Shown here piece after piece: positions 63,300 through 64,000 of a DNA stretch of 64,000 nucleotides; position 1 is the first letter of the stretch; the number at the start of each line of letters is the position of its first letter. The notes under the pieces were generated by a model. That model was not told where the DNA came from. It did no database searches and saw only the letters and a list, made by a program, of their open reading frames with translations. Location: NCBI GenBank assembly GCA_016124235.1, contig WGOC01000013.1:1-64000 (forward strand), written 5' to 3'. The position numbers were made by a program, and so were the translations under genes. The DNA is from a bacterium. Its GTDB lineage: Bacteria; Verrucomicrobiota; Verrucomicrobiia; Limisphaerales; RI-55.

Positions 63300-64000
63300 G
63301 GAAGGCAAACCGTCATTTGCACGGGGAAACGAACCAGCGGCGTTCGGCTCGTAAGCGGTGGTGCCGACGGTTTTCGACTTCAATTGCGAGTTTGGCGGAC
63401 ATCACTGAGTTGCTAGGTGCAATTGATTCCGGCGACTCCAGTTCCCTTCGTCGCACGCACTCCAAACCCGGGCGGAATTCTCGAAACGGCCTCGAAGCTC
63501 GCGTTAGCGGCTTGGAGTGCGGGGATGTAGCGCAGCGAAATCACCGCTTTGGCTTTCGCTTTCATTGAAACTCCATCGCTTCGATGAACCTCAAACCACG
63601 TCACCATCGTTCCAGCTTTCGTGCCGGTGGCGTGTCCGATCGAACATTCTTTGATGGTGGTGGCCCCGGTAGCCTGATGCACGCCGACCCATGGTGGCAT
63701 CTGGTGCCCGTTAAGAAACGATGGGTGAAATGTCTGACTGGGCCGGGTTCCAAAACTTTACCATTTCTTTACCGTTTCTTTACCACTTTTCACTTTTTCC
63801 CGGTGGTCAAGTTTGGTCGTTCAATGGGGTTGTTGATCATTTTTGCAGGCCGGAAAGCAAAACGGTCGCGTAGCGATTGAGGCTGGCGAGCGTTGGGCGC
63901 AATCTGCCCGCGTGGCCAGGAACGCTTTCGCGAGAGTCCCGGATTCAAGGACGGGGAGTGGAAGGCACCGCTGTCGGGTCGGTTCGTCGTTCATGGCGAT
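63300..64000. other. No convincing gene; contains three CTTTACC direct repeats
   Basis: Short frames on both strands (for example 63700-63413, 63584-63880) lack protein-like character. At 63756-63762, 63767-63773 and 63778-63784 the heptamer CTTTACC recurs with exact 11-bp period, like binding half-sites of an OmpR/PhoB-type regulator. A minus-strand open stretch (63944-63837) reads like the tail of a protein but has no start. Confidence 0.5.
63756..63784. repeat. Three direct CTTTACC heptamers, 11-bp period
   Basis: Copies start at 63756, 63767 and 63778, separated by ATTT and GTTT. The 7+4 bp geometry is that of Pho-box-like sites. The regulated gene is not identifiable within the window. 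Confidence 0.55.

Noticed and set aside
63413-63700. 95-codon minus-strand frame
   Set aside because: No recognised pattern, poor composition, and an overlapping plus-strand frame is equally open; not supported as a gene.
63837-63944. Minus-strand open stretch ending LNRYATVLLSGLQK
   Set aside because: It reads somewhat like a protein C-terminus but has a stop just upstream and no start; at most a gene remnant.

Overview
The window looks like a chromosomal segment of a Gram-negative member of the Planctomycetes-Verrucomicrobia-Chlamydiae group, most likely a Verrucomicrobiota bacterium of the Pedosphaera/Limisphaerales kind. This is inferred from gene content: a very large PVC-type haem-binding dehydrogenase/HEAT/cytochrome c protein, a planctomycete-type cytochrome protein (PSCyt1/DUF1549/DUF1553), a PEP-CTERM protein, RCC1 repeats, lpxD (lipid A, hence an outer membrane) and outer-membrane beta-barrel proteins. 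Base composition is moderately GC-rich, with visibly more AT-rich accessory genes at about 6.9-7.6, 13.7-14.6, 17.9-18.5 and 25.0-26.2 kb.

Layout. 0-2 kb: edge of an integrated element, with a tyrosine recombinase and a small companion gene, each broken by one in-frame TAG, next to tRNA-Thr(CGT). 2.2-18.5 kb: mostly exported or envelope proteins (Gfo/Idh/MocA oxidoreductase, beta-barrel protein, M61 protease with PDZ, PEP-CTERM protein, giant PVC cytochrome, lipoprotein, CorA, PSD1 cytochrome protein, a small HDxxH protein). 18.6-29.3 kb: a 1725-residue subtilase, a lipoprotein, rluE, an exported hypothetical, then the overlapping set cysS / DUF1573-cytochrome c / tmk. 29.3-38.3 kb: a five-gene minus-strand signalling operon (PAS histidine kinase, receiver-HD-GYP, hybrid kinase, CheA with a duplicated HPt module, CheW) with no receptor, CheR, CheB or CheY. 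38.6-43.3 kb: F-type ATP synthase operon atpB-E-F-H-A-G, ending in a terminator without atpD and atpC. 43.5-50.8 kb: panD, lpxD, an NHL propeller, an EVE protein, hemE, hemN, a UPF0175/DUF3368 toxin-antitoxin pair and a phosphoesterase. 50.8-63.3 kb: a membrane protein, a double alpha/beta-hydrolase, an ABC-2 permease fused to a seven-bladed RCC1-like propeller, DUF2851, a beta-barrel, a sialidase-like protein and a ParD-like/zeta toxin pair. The last 700 bases hold no convincing gene but contain three CTTTACC copies at exactly 11-bp spacing.

How the genes work together. The housekeeping blocks are clear: ATP synthase; haem (hemE then hemN, with cytochrome-bearing proteins elsewhere in the window that need haem); pantothenate (panD); lipid A (lpxD); translation (cysS, rluE, tRNA-Thr); nucleotides (tmk). 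The most unusual material is the chemosensory-like operon, which combines a duplicated phosphotransfer domain, a receiver-like domain without its aspartate and an HD-GYP domain lacking a metal-ligand aspartate; the permease-RCC1 fusion; the split ATP synthase operon with a perfect GNRA hairpin after atpE; and the paired amber codons in the element at the left edge.
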